Below, piece by piece: positions 6,301 to 6,793 of a DNA stretch of 6,793 bases. The first letter of the stretch is position 1. Every line of letters begins with the position of its first letter. Location of the stretch: assembly GCA_023399675.1 (NCBI GenBank), contig JAEWOM010000275.1, forward strand, positions 1 to 6,793, written 5' to 3'. A program made the position numbers and the translations under genes. The DNA comes from Bacteroidota bacterium (GTDB lineage Bacteria; Bacteroidota; Bacteroidia; Flavobacteriales; Weeksellaceae). The notes under the pieces are model-generated. The model did not search any database. It worked only from the letters and a program-made list of their open reading frames with translations, and was not told where the DNA came from.

Positions 6301-6793
6301 ATGGAGGCATTTGTTTTTCTGGTCTTTTTTCTGCTTTGTATTGCACTTTTTCTGTCTGTTTTCAGAGGCAGAAAATACCGAAAAATGAAAACCGCACGGA
6401 TCATCATAATTTTGGGTGCGGTGGTGTTTTACGGTTTTTACTTTGTAAAGGACAATGTGGTGCAGTATGCCGATAACCTTATGGAGGTAAAGGTGATCAA
6501 TAAACTTCCGCAACCGCTGGATTTTCATGTGATCCGCGTTAAACGCGAGAAGGATAAAGACACCGAATATGTTCAGAAACATTCAGGGAAAATCCGGCCA
6601 CAGCATTACCGCTCTGAATATCTGAACATGGAAAAATCGAACGAATTTTGGATCGTCGGATTTTTAAGCAAGAGAGAACTGGTTTATTTCACGCAGCACA
6701 GTGTTCCTTCGGGAAATACCACACAGGTCGTTGAAATCCATAACTATATTAATCAAAGCCAGAAACTGTCATCGCGGGCATCAAATCTCATCG
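6301..6793 (+). CDS. Membrane protein with two N-terminal helices, unknown function (3' end outside window)
   Basis: The frame is open from ATG 6301 to the window edge (164 full codons plus one base) with no stop, so the C-terminus is missing. Residues 3-21 (rich in F, L, V) and about 33-49 (IIIILGAVVFYGFYFV) are two transmembrane segments. They are joined by a strongly basic loop (RGRKYRKMKTAR), which by the positive-inside rule faces the cytoplasm. That places the long hydrophilic C-terminal part (from about residue 50) on the periplasmic side. The C-terminal part contains KVINKLPQPLDFHVIRVKRE and FWIVGFLSKRELVYF and looks like a beta-rich soluble domain. I do not recognise the family. An in-frame TGA at 6295-6297 rules out an earlier start; the next ATG (6385, residue 29) would lose the first helix. 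Two shorter open frames overlap this region, but the two-helix pattern and codon use favour this one. Confidence 0.75.
   Translation, partial: MEAFVFLVFFLLCIALFLSVFRGRKYRKMKTARIIIILGAVVFYGFYFVKDNVVQYADNLMEVKVINKLPQPLDFHVIRVKREKDKDTEYVQKHSGKIRPQHYRSEYLNMEKSNEFWIVGFLSKRELVYFTQHSVPSGNTTQVVEIHNYINQSQKLSSRASNLI

Noticed and set aside
6282..6476. 64-codon open frame overlapping the membrane protein gene
   Set aside because: Its start lies inside the predicted promoter box region and its product is Cys-rich and low in recognisable character; the frame from 6301 gives a coherent two-helix protein and stays open to the window end.
1..6793. Search for a novel mobile, defence or CRISPR-like system
   Set aside because: No direct repeat array, terminal inverted repeats, transposase, integrase, nuclease or toxin-antitoxin pattern was seen, and coding density and base composition look uniform across the window.

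Overview
The window looks like a piece of chromosome from a Bacteroidota bacterium, most likely class Flavobacteriia near Chryseobacterium/Kaistella (Weeksellaceae). Three things point there: the character of the proteins (a short ValRS, a secreted DUF1573 protein, a COG4757-type hydrolase), weak or absent Shine-Dalgarno sequences, and four copies of the Bacteroidota -7 promoter motif TAnnTTTG placed just ahead of gene starts. The genus is an inference; there is no rRNA or other decisive marker here.

Layout: (1) 1-348, minus strand, a DUF1573 exported protein that runs off the left edge. (2) 349-476, a 128-bp divergent intergenic region with one TAnnTTTG box facing each way. (3) 477-3098, plus strand, a complete valyl-tRNA synthetase (valS), followed 18 bp later by a DUF4241 protein of unknown function (3117-3755). 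(4) A TAnnTTTG box at 3793-3800 starts what looks like a three-gene unit: a ribokinase/PfkB-like protein (3819-4715), an alpha/beta hydrolase of the COG4757 type (4768-5619) and an HD-domain phosphohydrolase (5616-6266). The last two overlap by 4 bp (ATGA). (5) A fourth TAnnTTTG box at 6287-6294 lies only 6 bp before the start of a two-helix membrane protein (6301 to the right edge, partial).

Only ValRS has a secure specific function. The kinase-like, hydrolase and HD genes are probably co-transcribed, but no joint pathway can be read from the sequence. The window holds no mobile element, CRISPR array, tRNA/rRNA gene or defence-type locus that I can see; it reads as ordinary housekeeping chromosome. 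The most interesting item is the ribokinase-like protein: it keeps the sugar-side motifs and the catalytic Asp, but has lost several nucleotide-side and cation-site motifs. Every stretch longer than 300 bases is occupied by a gene.
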